A stretch of DNA of 64,000 bases, taken from contig PZJY01000003.1 of NCBI GenBank assembly GCA_031472005.1, positions 2,976,001 to 3,040,000 of the forward strand, written 5' to 3'. Shown here one piece after another: positions 13,027 to 24,900 of this stretch. A program made the position numbers and the translations under genes. Below the pieces are notes generated by a model, which did not search any database, was not told the origin of the DNA, and was given only the letters and a program-made list of their open reading frames with translations. Source of the DNA: Tetracladium setigerum (taxonomy: Eukaryota > Ascomycota > Leotiomycetes > Helotiales). The stretch's first letter is position 1. Each line of letters starts with the position of its first letter.

Positions 13027-13589
13027 ATGACCGAACACAGTCCGAACTCGACTTCGGAATTCGAATCCGAATCCAAATCCAAATCCACCACGAACGGTTC
13101 TACCCTCTCTGACACCCTGTCCTCCACCATATCCAACACCATCCCTTCCTCCTCAGAAATCGCCTCCTCAATCCCCATCCCCACCCACGACTCCTCCACA
13201 CCCCTCCTCACCAAACTCCGGTCCAACCTCTTCCTCCTCGCCCTCCTCCTCGGTGCTATAATCTTAGCCTACTTTTACGGCTTCGAACTTCTCCAACCAT
13301 CCTCCACCACCACCACTTCACCCGACCCCTCCCCTCCATTCCTCCCCTCCTCCTCATCTTCCGACCCCTCCTCCTCCATACACACAACATCATGGATCGA
13401 GCAATCCATCACTCTACTCCTCGTTGTTACTTTCGCAGGTGGAGCAGTTTGGTTTGTGGGTGTGCAGAAGATTGATTGGTGGGAGTTGGTTTGGGGTATT
13501 GGTGGTTTAGTATGCCGATTGCTGGGGGCGCGGCGGTGGTGCTGGTGAGGGCTATGGAGGGGGCGGAGGGGATTGAGGTTAAGGATTGA
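13027..13589 (+). CDS. Small membrane protein of unknown function (one frame break)
   Basis: Not recognised. The N-terminal 65 residues are Ser/Thr-rich with a Glu/Ser/Lys repeat. A clear transmembrane helix follows at about residues 66-84 (NLFLLALLLGAIILAYFYGF), then a Ser/Thr/Pro linker and a second hydrophobic helix at about 128-145. The uninterrupted frame stops at 13548 with a Trp/Arg-rich tail. The frame one base behind reads MPIAGGAAVVLVRAMEG and ends at 13589, which looks like natural protein and fits a missing base near 13510-13512. The gene starts at the first ATG after a C/A-rich leader, and its sense strand switches from C-rich to G-rich around 13430. No intron is seen. Existence is moderately certain, the C-terminus less so. 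Confidence 0.55.
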
Positions 13590-14494
13590 GTGTTAGGGTT
13601 TGTTGTGGGGTTGGTCGTGGAGGGGTGGAGAGAAAAGAAATGGTTAATTGTGCTTTGATGAGGAGGAAGGGAAATAGGAAAGGGAAAAAATGGAAGGGAG
13701 GTAAAAGTTTGGCGTTTGGAAGGACACAAGAAATATGTATATACACATCATACACCCTCGGTTAATTGTACTGTACGAAGTAGGTGCAGTTGTAAAGAAA
13801 AAGAAAAATAAACAACATACTAAAACCTCCCCGAGAACTACCCTGGTACCCATTAAATCAGAGACCAAAACAATCCGTAACGTTTCAAATCTAGTACTGA
13901 ACCACAAAATGTGAAAACCCCGCATCCCCAAGGTAAAGTTGGTGAACAAAAACAGTTCTTTTTCACAATTTTCGCCATTTGGCGACAAATCATTATATAT
14001 GCTGCCATGAGAATATCGAAGAAGTAGAAAATAAAAGGAAGACAAAATCATTCTTTGCACATTATTCGAAGCAAGAAAAGACTTGCCTAGTCTAGCCAGA
14101 GTAGTCTCTCACCACCTACTGGCACCCAGATCGAGTCAAAAATAAAACAAGAGAGTAAAGTAGAAGCGAGGATTTAACTTGGCAGGATGAAATCTCTGGA
14201 ACTTCTTCCTAAATAGAGTCTGAATCCAGGCCTACCACGCTTTACTGAAAAGGAGAGTTCAAAAAATCGTAAAAAGATAAGATGAACGAGAAGTATGGCA
14301 GAACTGCGGCGGTTCAAATAACAAAAGCGGCCGAGAGGGAGGAGAGATTCTAGCAGTGATTAAAGTCAGCGAGACACAAATGCAAACAGACAACTCTCCC
14401 GCAACCAACTTTTCAAAACCCATGATTTTAGTTCTTTCTACCAAACTACTACCCCCCTACAACTTAGCCCTATCCCTACTCTCCTCCCTAGCCT
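13590..14494. other. Intergenic region between convergent genes
   Basis: Probable 3' flanks of the small membrane-protein gene (+) and the phosphotransferase gene (-). G-rich to about 13700, then AT-rich. No gene seen. Confidence 0.6.
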
Positions 14495-15768
14495 TCACAA
14501 CCGTCTCCCAAGCCAACTCCCCATCGGATGCCTCGCCTCGGCATTCTCCTTCGCCTTCGCACTACTCGCCTGCCTCACAGCCCACCTCGCCGCAATGCCC
14601 TGAAAAATACACGTCGCTCTAAAGAACCCAAACGCAACTCCCCACTTCAAATCTGGCGATGCGTCCCAGCCTGCTACTTCGCCGTACCAACTGATGAGTT
14701 GGTCCAGTGCTGGGAGACCCGGTAGAGCGCCCGGTGCGAATTGGGGCATGACGCGCAAGGAGGAGGCGGCGAATTTGAGCGGTGATTGTTGGAGGTGGTA
14801 GGGGGTTGTGAGATTGACGAGGTCGGAGAGCGGGTGCCCGATTGTGGACATTTCCCAGCTATTCATTCGTTTATATCAACAATCTGATCTCTCCCTCAAA
14901 AAGTAAGGGAGTCTGAGATACTTACTCTAAAATACCAATAACCCTCGGCTCGGTCTTATGGAACACCAAATTATCAATCTTATAATCCCCGTGGATAGGA
15001 TTTCCTCTGTCCTTCGGCTGGAATTTCTTATCACCGAAAAAGGCTAACATCTCTTCGATATGAGGCATTTGACCGACTTCTTCTTGTGTATCCACGTCCT
15101 TGGCCGCGGCTTGTGCCTTGCTGATCGTAGCGAAGGTTTTGATTTGGCGATCATAGAACCCTGATGGTCTGCCGAAGCTTTCTAGTCCGACGTCTTTGGC
15201 GACAATACGGTGGAGTTTTGCCAGCGTTCGTACCGCATCGTGCCACCTATATTACCGCATCTCAGTCAATTTCTCACTCCAAGGTTTTTATTTTAAAGTT
15301 GGGGACCAACATCTCTGTCCTTTCCTCCGGTGTAACGCCAGGAATGGTGGGATCCTCAATAATTCGCCCATCCAGAAACTCCATGATATAGAAGGCCGTG
15401 CCAATCACTGAACTATCCTCGCAGAGACAGTATGCTTTTGGGACTGGTACGTCGGTCTTTTCGAGGGCGTGTATGACTTTGTATTCTCGCTCGACTTGAT
15501 GTGCAGTTTTCGAGACGAGTTTTCCGGGGGGCTTCTTGCGGAGGACGTATTTGATGCCATTGCTGGCTGTCAGTTGGTAGGTTGGGTTGGATTGACCGAA
15601 GCCGAACTGTGGTTCTGTTAGAATTGCCCTGGGAGCAAATAGCTGGGGGAAGGAGGGGGAGTAAGTTACTTGTTTGATGTCCACTGGAGTTTGGATCTCG
15701 GGCACATTTTGTGAGATGTATCGTTCCAGAGCTGGAACATCAATTGGTTGTCTCACGATACCGGCCAT
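14495..15768 (-). CDS. APH/ChoK-family phosphotransferase (ACAD10/11 N-terminal-like)
   Basis: Predicted 359-aa small-molecule kinase of the aminoglycoside phosphotransferase superfamily, close to the kinase half of ACAD10/ACAD11. Visible features: GFGQSNPTYQL (nucleotide loop), a lysine in YVLRKKPPG, catalytic HGDYKIDNLVF, and the metal-binding Asp of GILDWEMSTIGHPLSDL. The substrate is unknown; in animals the related fused kinase acts on 4-hydroxyacyl-CoAs. Exons are 15768-15670, 15606-15311, 15246-14926 and 14858-14495; all junctions keep phase and rebuild conserved motifs (KQ-FGFGQ, TEM-WHDAV, GIL-D-WEM). The start gives MAGIVRQPID; an upstream in-frame extension has no conserved character. 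Intron 1 (63 nt) is a multiple of three and stop-free, so retention would keep frame. It lies 271 bp downstream of the next gene, in tandem. Confidence 0.85.
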
Positions 15769-16039
15769 TGTGAAGATTGGAGAGACGAGGAGGAGGAAGT
15801 GGTGAGTTGAGACATCTTGGGGGTTGAAGAGCAGTCGCTGTATTTGAGGTTGAGGGGACCTCGGCATCGGCTTCACGAAGCTCAAATGCCTGCCAAGGAT
15901 TTGAGTGTGGAGAGCCGGGGAAGTGCAAGTCACAGGCGACCAGAAAGAGTGGAAGGTTTCACTGATTTGAAGTCATATTTTGATAAAGTAAGAAGTAAGA
16001 ATCGATGCAAATTACAGTCATTGGTCCTACATTCAAAAT

Positions 16040-18990
16040 CTAAGATACCTGAACAAATCCACGCTTTTTCTGGGTTTTGGTCTCATCCACTTCCCAAGTT
16101 TCTTCATCCACATAGTCTTTCACACCCTTCTCTTTTACCTGAGCACCAACAATCCTTAGTGCAGCAAGATTGTAACCCATCTCATCTTTTTGCCTTTTCA
16201 ATGCCTGTCTCAGGTTACTCCTGATACCATCCAGCATCTGTCTCATTGTTCGACTGGCAACAATTTGGCGGTGATGAGTCTTGAGCATAAAGAACAAGAT
16301 TCGGCAAGTCAAGGGAATGTTCATGGATTTTGTCGCAAAGATATTGAGGAATGTGAACAGCATCGGAACCGTGGCGAAGGGGAGAACGAGAAGAGCATCT
16401 TGGAGTGCGGCAGCCTTGATTCTCTGTAGAACAGTGAGGACGTGTACTTCCGCACTGATTCCCCCAATGCCATAAACAGTGGGTTTCGAGCCGGTGGTGC
16501 AGTGTTTGGCGCCGAAGCTTTCGCAACCACCCACTCATTCATGATTGCTAAATCCGCCATACCAATTTCTAGAGCTTCGGCAATCTTTTCTCCTGCCATG
16601 AGCGTCTCGACAGTCTGCTTTCCGGCGGCACCAACTTCAGCTTCATTGTTTGGATCTTGGTCTTGCTCTAAAGATGCGGTCAGAGTACTTTCGTAGAGCT
16701 CTTCGAGTTCCTTCTCCTTCTCTTCCTCCAAGAAGATCTGCTCGTCTGTTTGCTCCCAAACACGAATGCTTTTATCATGAGAGGCGCTGACCAAAAAGTT
16801 CCCTGTCCTGCTTACAGCCAAAGCCCAGATCTCTCCATGGTGACCATCAAGTCGTTGGATCTGTTCAAACTTGTCTCCATCCCAGTACTTGATCATTCGA
16901 TCTTTGCTACTGCTAAAGAAGTGGTGCCCATTGCCATCTTGGTTGTGAGGAACAAACATGACTTGAAGAATGGTGTCTTGATGTGCGAAAAATGCCTTGT
17001 GACAATCTCCAAAGTCCAGGCCCAAAGTCGTACATTCTTGTCAGCCGAGCAGGTTACAATGAGCTTGCTATCGAATGAAATATCCATGTTCAGAACGGGA
17101 AGCTTGTGGCCGTAAAGATTGAGGAACAGCTTAAGCGAATCCACAAAGAAAACTTTCACCGTGCTGTCAAGAAGAGCTACCGCGAGAAGTCTTGCATCAG
17201 GAGAGAATCGTATGCACAGAACATCCTCCGAGACCTTCAGCGTTCGTGTATGGGCAAGTCTTAGTTTGGGCGTTGTCCGCTTGGTGCCAGGAATCTCTTC
17301 CTGAACGATTTCAAAATTCCAGAATTTGGCGGACTTATCAGCGCTTCCAGAAACAACCGACCTGCCATCAGGGTGAACCTGTAAACTCCACACTGCTCCC
17401 TCATGAGCCTTGACGGTCTCCAACATTGCTGCCGAAGCAACATCGAAAAGCTCAAGCTCTCCAGACTTGGTGCCAACCACTACGATCTTGTCGCCAGGCA
17501 GAAAAGCGCAGCAAAGGGCATAACCACACTCAAATGTTCGTATACAGGTTCTCGTCCGAACGTTCCAGATCTTCAATCCGCCGTTGGATGCCGAGGCCAA
17601 CATTTTGTCATCAGAACTGAGAGCCAATGCCCTAATATCTGCACGGTGACCAGGTAAGTCGACAGCAAGTGTTCGAGTGTAATCGGGCATCTGCTCGGTC
17701 TTCGACTTCTTGCTCTTTTCTTTTGTTGGTACGTTGTATACTTCCAGTTGATTGTTGTTCGTGGCAATCAGTATTTGCATCGCCTTGGAACCCTTAGTTC
17801 GGACCCAATCGAGTGAGCGAACCTTTCCACCCGTTCTGACAATAACGTATGGGACGAAGAAGTCGGTGATCTCAGCACTTGAGATATCCTCCTGCTTCTC
17901 TTCCCCTTCCCCGTCCACATCCATTTTCTCTCCAGCAGTAGCAAGCTTTTCACGTCTTCTCTTGCGCTTACGTGCCAGTCCTTTCCTTACTTCATCTTCT
18001 GATCGTATCCTCCATAGCTCGACGGCCTTTTCTGATCCGTGTACCGCAAAGTAGTCCTGTCGTGGATGAAAGCTAATTTCAAGAGCCTTGTCCTTGCTCT
18101 GTCGGTGAAGAACTCCTCTGTCATGGAGAAATCGGAGTTTTCCTGTAGCTTCGACTTGCTTGGAGAGTTTATATAGCCCAGCAGTATCAATGGACCAAAC
18201 CTTCAACTCGCCATCGTTGCCAGCAGTAATACAGCCGCTACCATCAGGCGACACCCCAAGAGCCCAGCATTCTCCGTTCGTTTGCGCTACATGGGTCTCT
18301 ATGCAGTGCTGAGAAGCGACATCCCATATCTTGATGAGAGAGTCTTTTGCGGTCGTCAGCAAAAAGCCCTCGAACGCGCTCGAATCCTCGTATGCAGCCA
18401 CTGGCTCCCCATTCTCATCCACTTCCACCTCTGCTTCTGGTTGTAAGAAACGAAGTCCTGTGATTTGGTCCTTGTGTCCTCTCAACTTGAACAAGCCAAC
18501 TTCTGCGACCAAATCCCAGATAATCACATCCGTATCTCTTGAACCACTTGCCAATCGCACGCCAGATTTGTCGAAGGCCAGGGTTGTGATTGCAGACTTG
18601 TGTCCATTGAAACTGATAATGATAGCCGCGATTTTTGAATCCCAGAGTCGTATGCTGCCATTTTCGTATCCAACAGCAAAAACATCGGGATCCGTTTTAC
18701 TCTGCGCAATGGCGGTGACTTGCGACTTGCAGTCCTCATCTCGCCATCTCCCTAAAAGCTCACCCTTCTTGATATCCCAGCATAAAACCTCCTCATTTGC
18801 AGCAGCTACTGCTCGACCAGAACCTGTATTCCTCGAGGTGATGGATTCATCCTGAGCCCAAACAACATTGGAGGTGCTTGAATTGACGAGCCCAAAAGTT
18901 TTCGAATGCTCGTATTTCCTGTAGCAAGAATAATTAGAAGATATCTAAAGGCAAGGCTAGGTTAACAACGTACAAATAGGATTTCACCAT
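16040..18990 (-). CDS. UTP12: U3 snoRNP / SSU processome WD40 protein Utp12 (Dip2, WDR3) with two frame breaks
   Basis: Nucleolar scaffold of the small-subunit processome (UtpB module), needed for 18S rRNA maturation. About 965 aa: two tandem WD40 propellers (repeats such as SGSRDTDVIIWDL, SGSADKSAKFWNF, SSSKDRMIKYWDGD, SASHDKSIRVWEQ), then the C-terminal Utp12 helical domain (LQDALLVLPFATVPMLFTFL) and a basic end, KKRGFVQVS. Exon 1 is only 17 nt (18990-18974), giving MVKSYL across a 55-nt intron; exon 2 runs 18918-16040. Two frame breaks: an extra base at 17021-17023 (CCC on +) restores VRLW-GLDFGDCHKAFF, and one at 16461-16465 (CCCCC on +) restores MALG-GISAEVHVL. The gene is essential in yeast, so sequence error is likelier than decay. 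It shares a 287-bp divergent promoter with ARPC2. Confidence 0.9.
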
Positions 18991-19277
18991 CTTTTCATTC
19001 TGTCGCAAAAAAAAGGTTGCAGCGGGAACGAACCTCGAACTTTTTTTCGGCGAAAGCTTTGCCAGGCGCACGCATTTTGTGAGTGCTGTGGATAAGCAGA
19101 AATGCGTAGATCGTGGAACGGCCCAGCGCCAAGACATCCACCCCCACCATCTCAAACGTCAGCCTTTCGAAGAGTTGCCCAGAAGGCAGGAAGAAGCAGA
19201 AGAGAAGGTAACCGCGGTCACTTCAATAACCAGCGAGCAGTTGAACATTCTTCGGTGTCGAGGACTCCACGACCATA
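18991..19277. promoter_or_regulatory. Divergent promoter, UTP12 / ARPC2
   Basis: Only 287 bp separate the two divergent start codons, so both promoters must lie here or within the genes. I identify no specific factor site. Confidence 0.6.
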
Positions 19278-20454
19278 ATGCTTCTTCTAGACTATCAGAA
19301 TGTGCTGATTCAATCGGTCCTCACAGAACGCTTCTCTGGGTAGGTGGTTGTGTGGCTTGATCTCCCGTTCCTGTCTTCCCCCAGCTAATACCTACTTTCC
19401 AACGCAGAGCTTCTCCTGTCAACATTGACCAGACTGTCTCGGATTTCGACGGCGTTACTTTCCACATCTCCACGCCCGAGTCTAAATCGAAGATTCTCGT
19501 CTCCATCAATGTTAGGTGCTTCCAGGAGCTTCTGAAGTACGGCGCACAGCAGGTGTTGGAACGGGAATATGGACCATACGTTGTTGCGCCGGAGAGCGGA
19601 TACGATTTCTCAGTACTGATTGACCTGGAGAATCTCCCCGAGGAGAGAGGTGGGTATCCTGTCTGCTGTGTACCTCGATGGCTGCTGATTGTTGGTTCTA
19701 GAGGGCAAAGATGACTTGATCCGCAGAGTCTCGTTGCTGAAGCGCAACGCAATGGCTGCACCCTTCGAGTATGCCTTCGATGAGCACCACAAACTGGCAG
19801 AGGAGGCTTCCAAGTTCACATCCGAAGATGCGCCGCAGGGTATCAAGGAGGGAGGGGAGGTTATGGCCATCCAATACCGAGAAGAGGAGGCTATTTACAT
19901 CAAGGCCAGTCACGATCGTGTAACGGTCATCTTCAGTACCATCTTCCGCGAAGAGACAGACAGGGTTTTCGGCAAGGTCTTCATTCAGGAATTCGTAGAT
20001 GCACGAAGAAGAGCTATTCAAAATGCTCCACAGGTGCTGTACCGCACAGATCCCCTCTCGAGCTCCAAGGTGTACCAGGCGTCAAGGACAATGGAACCGG
20101 AGAGATTGGTTACGTTACATTTGGTGCGTTTCCTTTCAAATGGTTCTATAGATGTTTGCTAATTTCTCACAGTCCTGTTCCCAAGACACCTCACCAAGGC
20201 TCGCCGAGACGATGTCATCTCCCATATCCAGACATTCCGAGACTACTTCCACTACCACATCAAGGCATCAAAAGCATACATCCACTCCCGAATGCGAAGA
20301 CGCACGGCCGATTTCCTCCAAGGTAAGGCGACGGCATCCTGGTATTATGAAATATTGCTAACAAGTCAAAGTCCTCCGGAGAGCACGACCAGAAAACGAG
20401 GAGAAGGAGAGAAAGACTGCAAGTGGACGGACTTTCAAGGTGCAAGGCAGTTGA
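19278..20454 (+). CDS. ARPC2: Arp2/3 complex subunit 2 (p34-Arc), one frame break
   Basis: Core subunit of the Arp2/3 complex that nucleates branched actin at cortical patches for endocytosis and tip growth. About 319 aa, the usual fungal length. It starts MLLLDYQNVLIQSVLTERF and ends with the conserved VLRRARPENEEKERKTASGR stretch plus a short tail. Exons are 19278-19339, 19408-19649, 19702-20123, 20173-20322 and 20372-20454, with introns of 49-68 nt; junctions give ERFSG-ASPV, ERE-GKDD, VTF-VLFPRHL and FLQ-VLRRARP. Frame break: the frame through DPLSSSK leads into a non-homologous stretch, while one extra G at 20069-20070 restores GVPGVKDNGTGEIGYVTF, a family hallmark. Without correction a gene finder would stop in intron 3 or skip about 18 residues. 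Confidence 0.92.
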
Positions 20455-20654
20455 AGCGAGCGATGACGGCGGTGATGATGATGATGGCATTCATGTCTAT
20501 AGACTCTTCCCAAAACAATACAATATGGATATGAACTCCAATTGAGGTATACCAACTCCCGCGTCCAAAAGACCTGTAAACTCCCAAAGCAAAAACAATG
20601 CTCTAAAATCGAAACCCAATTTAGAACGAGAATATATCCAACCCAACCATCCTT

Positions 20655-21030
20655 CTAGAAGAACAACATCTTCCACCAACTAATAGACCCATCATTCTTC
20701 TTATAAAACTGCGTATAGAACCCAGCCGAAGAGCTACAAAGCACCAAAAATTAGCCCCAAATATTTCTTTTCCCACTTACTTCATCCCAGTGGACGGGAC
20801 ACCGAAGGGAACAAAACATAAACATACTTGGCATGAGCAAACTCCTTCTCCTTCTTCTCCCTCTCCTTAATCTTCTGTTGCTTGATCTTCTCCCTCTCAA
20901 TCTTCAAGAGGCGAAGCGCTTCCGCCTTTTCTTCCTCTGGTGTGCGGTATGGTGGTGGTGTTGGGGGTGATTTTAGACCGTGGCGTTCGAGGAATGAAGG
21001 GCGGTAGGTTTGGGGTTGGGAGGTAGACAT
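20655..21030 (-). CDS. Conserved small protein with charged coiled coil (93 aa)
   Basis: Function not recognised. The N-terminus is Pro-rich (LKSPPTPPPYRTPEEEK), then a highly charged helix or coiled coil at about residues 32-66, then an aromatic C-terminus (SSAGFYTQFYKKNDGSISWW, then KMLFF). Exons are 21030-20828 and 20733-20655 with a 94-nt intron (GTATGT...TTTGTAG); the phase-2 junction gives HA-N-SSAGF. The aromatic last exon and precise splice fit argue for a real gene even though the unspliced frame ends in noise. It is convergent with ARPC2 (200 bp apart) and divergent from SF3B1. A small mitochondrial or spliceosomal accessory protein is possible but unsupported. Confidence 0.7.
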
Positions 21031-21910
21031 TGTGATTTATTATTATTTTTCTCTCTTCGGAGGAGAAGAAAGTTGTTACTTTGCAGTTTGTGAAATGTTT
21101 GAGTATTTGTGAAGTAGATGATGAGGTACTGACTGTATGGTATGAACTTGAGGCATTGGTGTTATATCTCTCACGATGGGCTGCCAAGCGAGGCTTAGTT
21201 GGATCTGCGATTTGTGGATTCGACCCGTTGGCCTTGAATGCATGGCGCAGTTGAGAACTTGAGACTAATTGTGATTGGTACTTGCCTGATTATTCTAGAC
21301 TGGAATTGGGCAAAGTGATCTGTGAGGCTGATTTCTGATATTCCTTTGCTTTGTAGACTTCGAAGGTACATCTGACCGAGGCTTGGCGGATTGCTGGCTT
21401 CACCTCCCTCTGAGAGTTAGTACTGCAGTGTGTTCGTGGTTGATCCTTTTGAAATGTGATTATACTAGTAAATAAGTTGTGAAATTATGATGGAATTGTT
21501 TCATTTAGTTGAGACAATCCAGTTCTAATATTTTGATATTGTAGATCGTGACGTTGAGAATGCTCTCGATGGAATTTGAAGATTTGAGGTTTTTTGGAGC
21601 CCGATCAGTTGTACTTGCTTAAATACACTTGTACTCAGCCAAAATACGGGGAGGTGATTCATCTAGAACAAGGCAAGTTATTTGTGATACTGCTTAACTT
21701 CAGAAAATTTCGAATATCGAATGTAGATACCTGGAGGGGTGAAGTCCAGTAGATGTCACGTGCGGCTCTAGCAGCTAAGCCTCATTCGGCGCTAAGAAAG
21801 TCGCGGCCAAGCATTTCAAATAACTTCCATTCCCTGACCTCAATTTTGCCGCATGTGCGACTCAGCCAGACGTCAACAAGACAACGCCGAAATCACGAAA
21901 AGAGGCCAAA
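21031..21910. other. Divergent intergenic region, 93-aa gene / SF3B1
   Basis: About 880 bp, AT-rich in the middle, with no ORF of interest. It contains a CACGTG core at 21757-21762. Confidence 0.55.
21756..21763. promoter_or_regulatory. CACGTG (Cbf1/bHLH-type) site upstream of SF3B1
   Basis: TCACGTGC lies about 148 bp upstream of the SF3B1 start codon. CACGTG is the core recognised by Cbf1 and other bHLH factors. A similar site at almost the same distance precedes APC2. Binding is inferred only. Confidence 0.35.
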
Positions 21911-24900
21911 ATGGACGACGATCTGGAAACGATTAGGAAGCTTCAGGCTGAGCGGAATGCCGCTTCTGCTGGTAAGAAGGGGTCAAGGACGTTTGACCAA
22001 TCGAATCAGCGAACTGATGTCTCCACCAAGGCTTCCCTGACTGAGAGCTTCGATACAACTCTCTACGAGCGCGATGGAGGCGACAAATTCGCGGGATACA
22101 ACACTTCGATAGCCGTGGCAGATGGAGATGATGATGAAGAGATGGAAGACACCAGTCGGAGGCTGGTGGGACAGTACACAGCATCGTCTGCTCAGATCAA
22201 CGAATTTGCGCGCGGCGGAGGAGTGGAGGAGGAGGACATCTTGCTGGGCCGGGAGAAGAGTGCTCGAATCGCTGACCGTGAGACTGATTATCAGAAACGT
22301 CGACATGATCGCGTCTTGACACCTACGAGGGCGGATGCTTTCGCAGCAAATCGCCAGGCAGGGGCAGCTGAAGAAGGTGAAAGCTACAGGGAGATTATGG
22401 CGCGCCGCGACCTCGAAAGGGAAGAGGAGAGAGTGCGAAGGGCTATCGAGGAGAAGAAGGCAAACGGAGAAGTGGTCCATCACCAAGCTACGCTGACCAA
22501 TGATGGCAGTGGCTCGCCCAGCGATAAGGAGAATGGTGAGAAGGGCTCGACAGATGTGGTGGCAGCAGGGCGCAAGAGGAAGCAAAGATGGGATGTAGCA
22601 GCTGAATCTGCAGATACTACTGCTTCGGCAGATACCAAAGTGAAGCGTTCACGATGGGACAAGACTCCAGCTGTTGGCTCAATCACCGATGAAACCCCAC
22701 GACGTAAATCTCGATTCGATCAAGCTCCATCTGTTACTCCTATGGGAAACCAGGGACTGGTGACTCCTATGCATCCTTCGCAATCCGGAGGGGCAATGAT
22801 TCCAACTGCCTTTGGAACCGATGTTTCTCAGCGAAATGCACCTTTGTCAGATGAGGATCTCGATATGATGCTGCCGACTGAAGGTTACAAAATCCTCGAT
22901 CCCCCACCTGGGTACGCTCCTATTCGAACCGCGGGGGCAAAGATGATGCAAACACCAACGCCAGCAGGTGGATATGGTGGCTTTATGATGCAGGAACCAG
23001 ATAGTGGAAGGACACTCGGAAAGCAACTACCTACCGAGATTCCTGGGGTTGGCGATCTACAATTCTTCAAGGCTGAGGATATGGCATATTTCGGGAAGCT
23101 TACAGATGGGAGTGACGAAAATTCCATGTCTGTGGAAGAGCTTAAGGAGCGAAAGATTATGCGATTGCTCCTCAAAGTCAAGAACGGTACACCACCAATG
23201 CGAAAGACAGCACTTCGTCAACTCACAGACAATGCAAGGCAATTTGGTGCTGGACCTCTTTTCAACCAAATTCTCCCTCTTCTGATGGAAAAGACTTTAG
23301 AGGACCAGGAAAGACATTTGCTCGTCAAGGTTATCGATCGTGTTCTATACAAGCTCGAAGATATGGTCAGGCCCTTTGTCCACAAGATTTTGGTGGTCAT
23401 TGAACCGCTCCTTATCGATCAAGACTACTACGCCAGAGTGGAAGGCCGAGAAATTATCTCCAACCTTAGTAAGGCCGCCGGTCTAGCACACATGATCAGT
23501 ACCATGCGCCCGGATATCGACCACGTTGATGAGTATGTTCGTAACACAACTGCTAGAGCCTTCGCAGTCGTTGCTTCAGCTCTTGGTATCCCAGCACTTC
23601 TGCCGTTTTTACGTGCTGTATGCCGAAGTAAGAAGTCTTGGCAAGCTCGACACACTGGTGTAAAGATCGTTCAGCAGATTCCAATTCTTATGGGTTGTGC
23701 TGTTCTTCCTCATTTGAAAGGTCTCGTCGACTGTATTGGAGGGAATTTGAATGATGATCAAACCAAAGTCAGAACAGTTACTAGTTTGGCTATTGCTGCT
23801 TTGGCCGAGGCCGCAAATCCATACGGTATTGAGAGCTTCGATGATATCCTCAATCCACTGTGGTCGGGGCAAGAAAACAGAGAGGAAAGGGATTGGCAGG
23901 ATTTCTCAAGGCTGTCGGTTACATTATCCCCCTGATGGACGAGGAGTACGCCAACTACTACACCAGTCAGATTATGGAAATCTTGCTACGAGAATTCTCA
24001 TCGCCGGACGAGGAAATGAAGAAGGTGGTCTTGAAAGTTGTTAGTCAATGCAGTTCAACCGACGGCGTTACAGCAGGATATTTGAAGGAGCACGTGCTAG
24101 ACGAATTCTTCAAGAGCTTCTGGGTCCGACGAATGGCTCTAGACAAGAGGAACTATAGACAAGTTGTTGAGACAACCGTGGACATCGGTCAGAAAGTTGG
24201 CGTTGGCGAGATCGTGGAGCGAATTGTTAACAATCTCAAGGATGAGAGTGAGGCTTACCGCAAGATGACCGTTGAGACTATTGAGAAGGTTATTGCAAGT
24301 CTGGGCGCAGCTGATATTGGCGAGCGTCTAGAGGAGAGACTGATCGATGGTATCCTTCACTCTTTCCAGGAGCAAAGTGTGGAAGATATCGTCATGCTCA
24401 ATGGCTTTGGCACAGTAGTCAATGCCCTTGGTGCTCGTTGCAAGCCATACCTCCCGCAAATCGTCAGTACCATCCTTTGGCGACTTAACAACAAATCCGC
24501 CACTGTCAGACAACAAGCCGCAGACCTCATTTCCCGTATTGCAATGGTTATGAAGCAGTGCGGCGAAGATGCTCTGATGGGCAAACTTGGTATCGTTCTT
24601 TACGAATATCTTGGAGAAGAGTATCCTGAAGTTCTCGGATCCATTCTTGGTGCTCTCCGTTCCATTGTCACTGTAGTAGGAATCAGCCAGATGCAGCCAC
24701 CCATCAAAGACCTCCTCCCCCGCCTCACACCCATTCTCCGCAATCGACACGAGAAAGTGCAAGAGAACACCATCGATCTGGTTGGTCGTATTGCCGATCG
24801 TGGACCAGAAGCAGTCAACGCTCGCGAATGGATGAGAATCTGTTTCGAGCTCCTCGATATGTTGAAGGCACATAAGAAGGGTATTCGACGAGCCGCAAAC

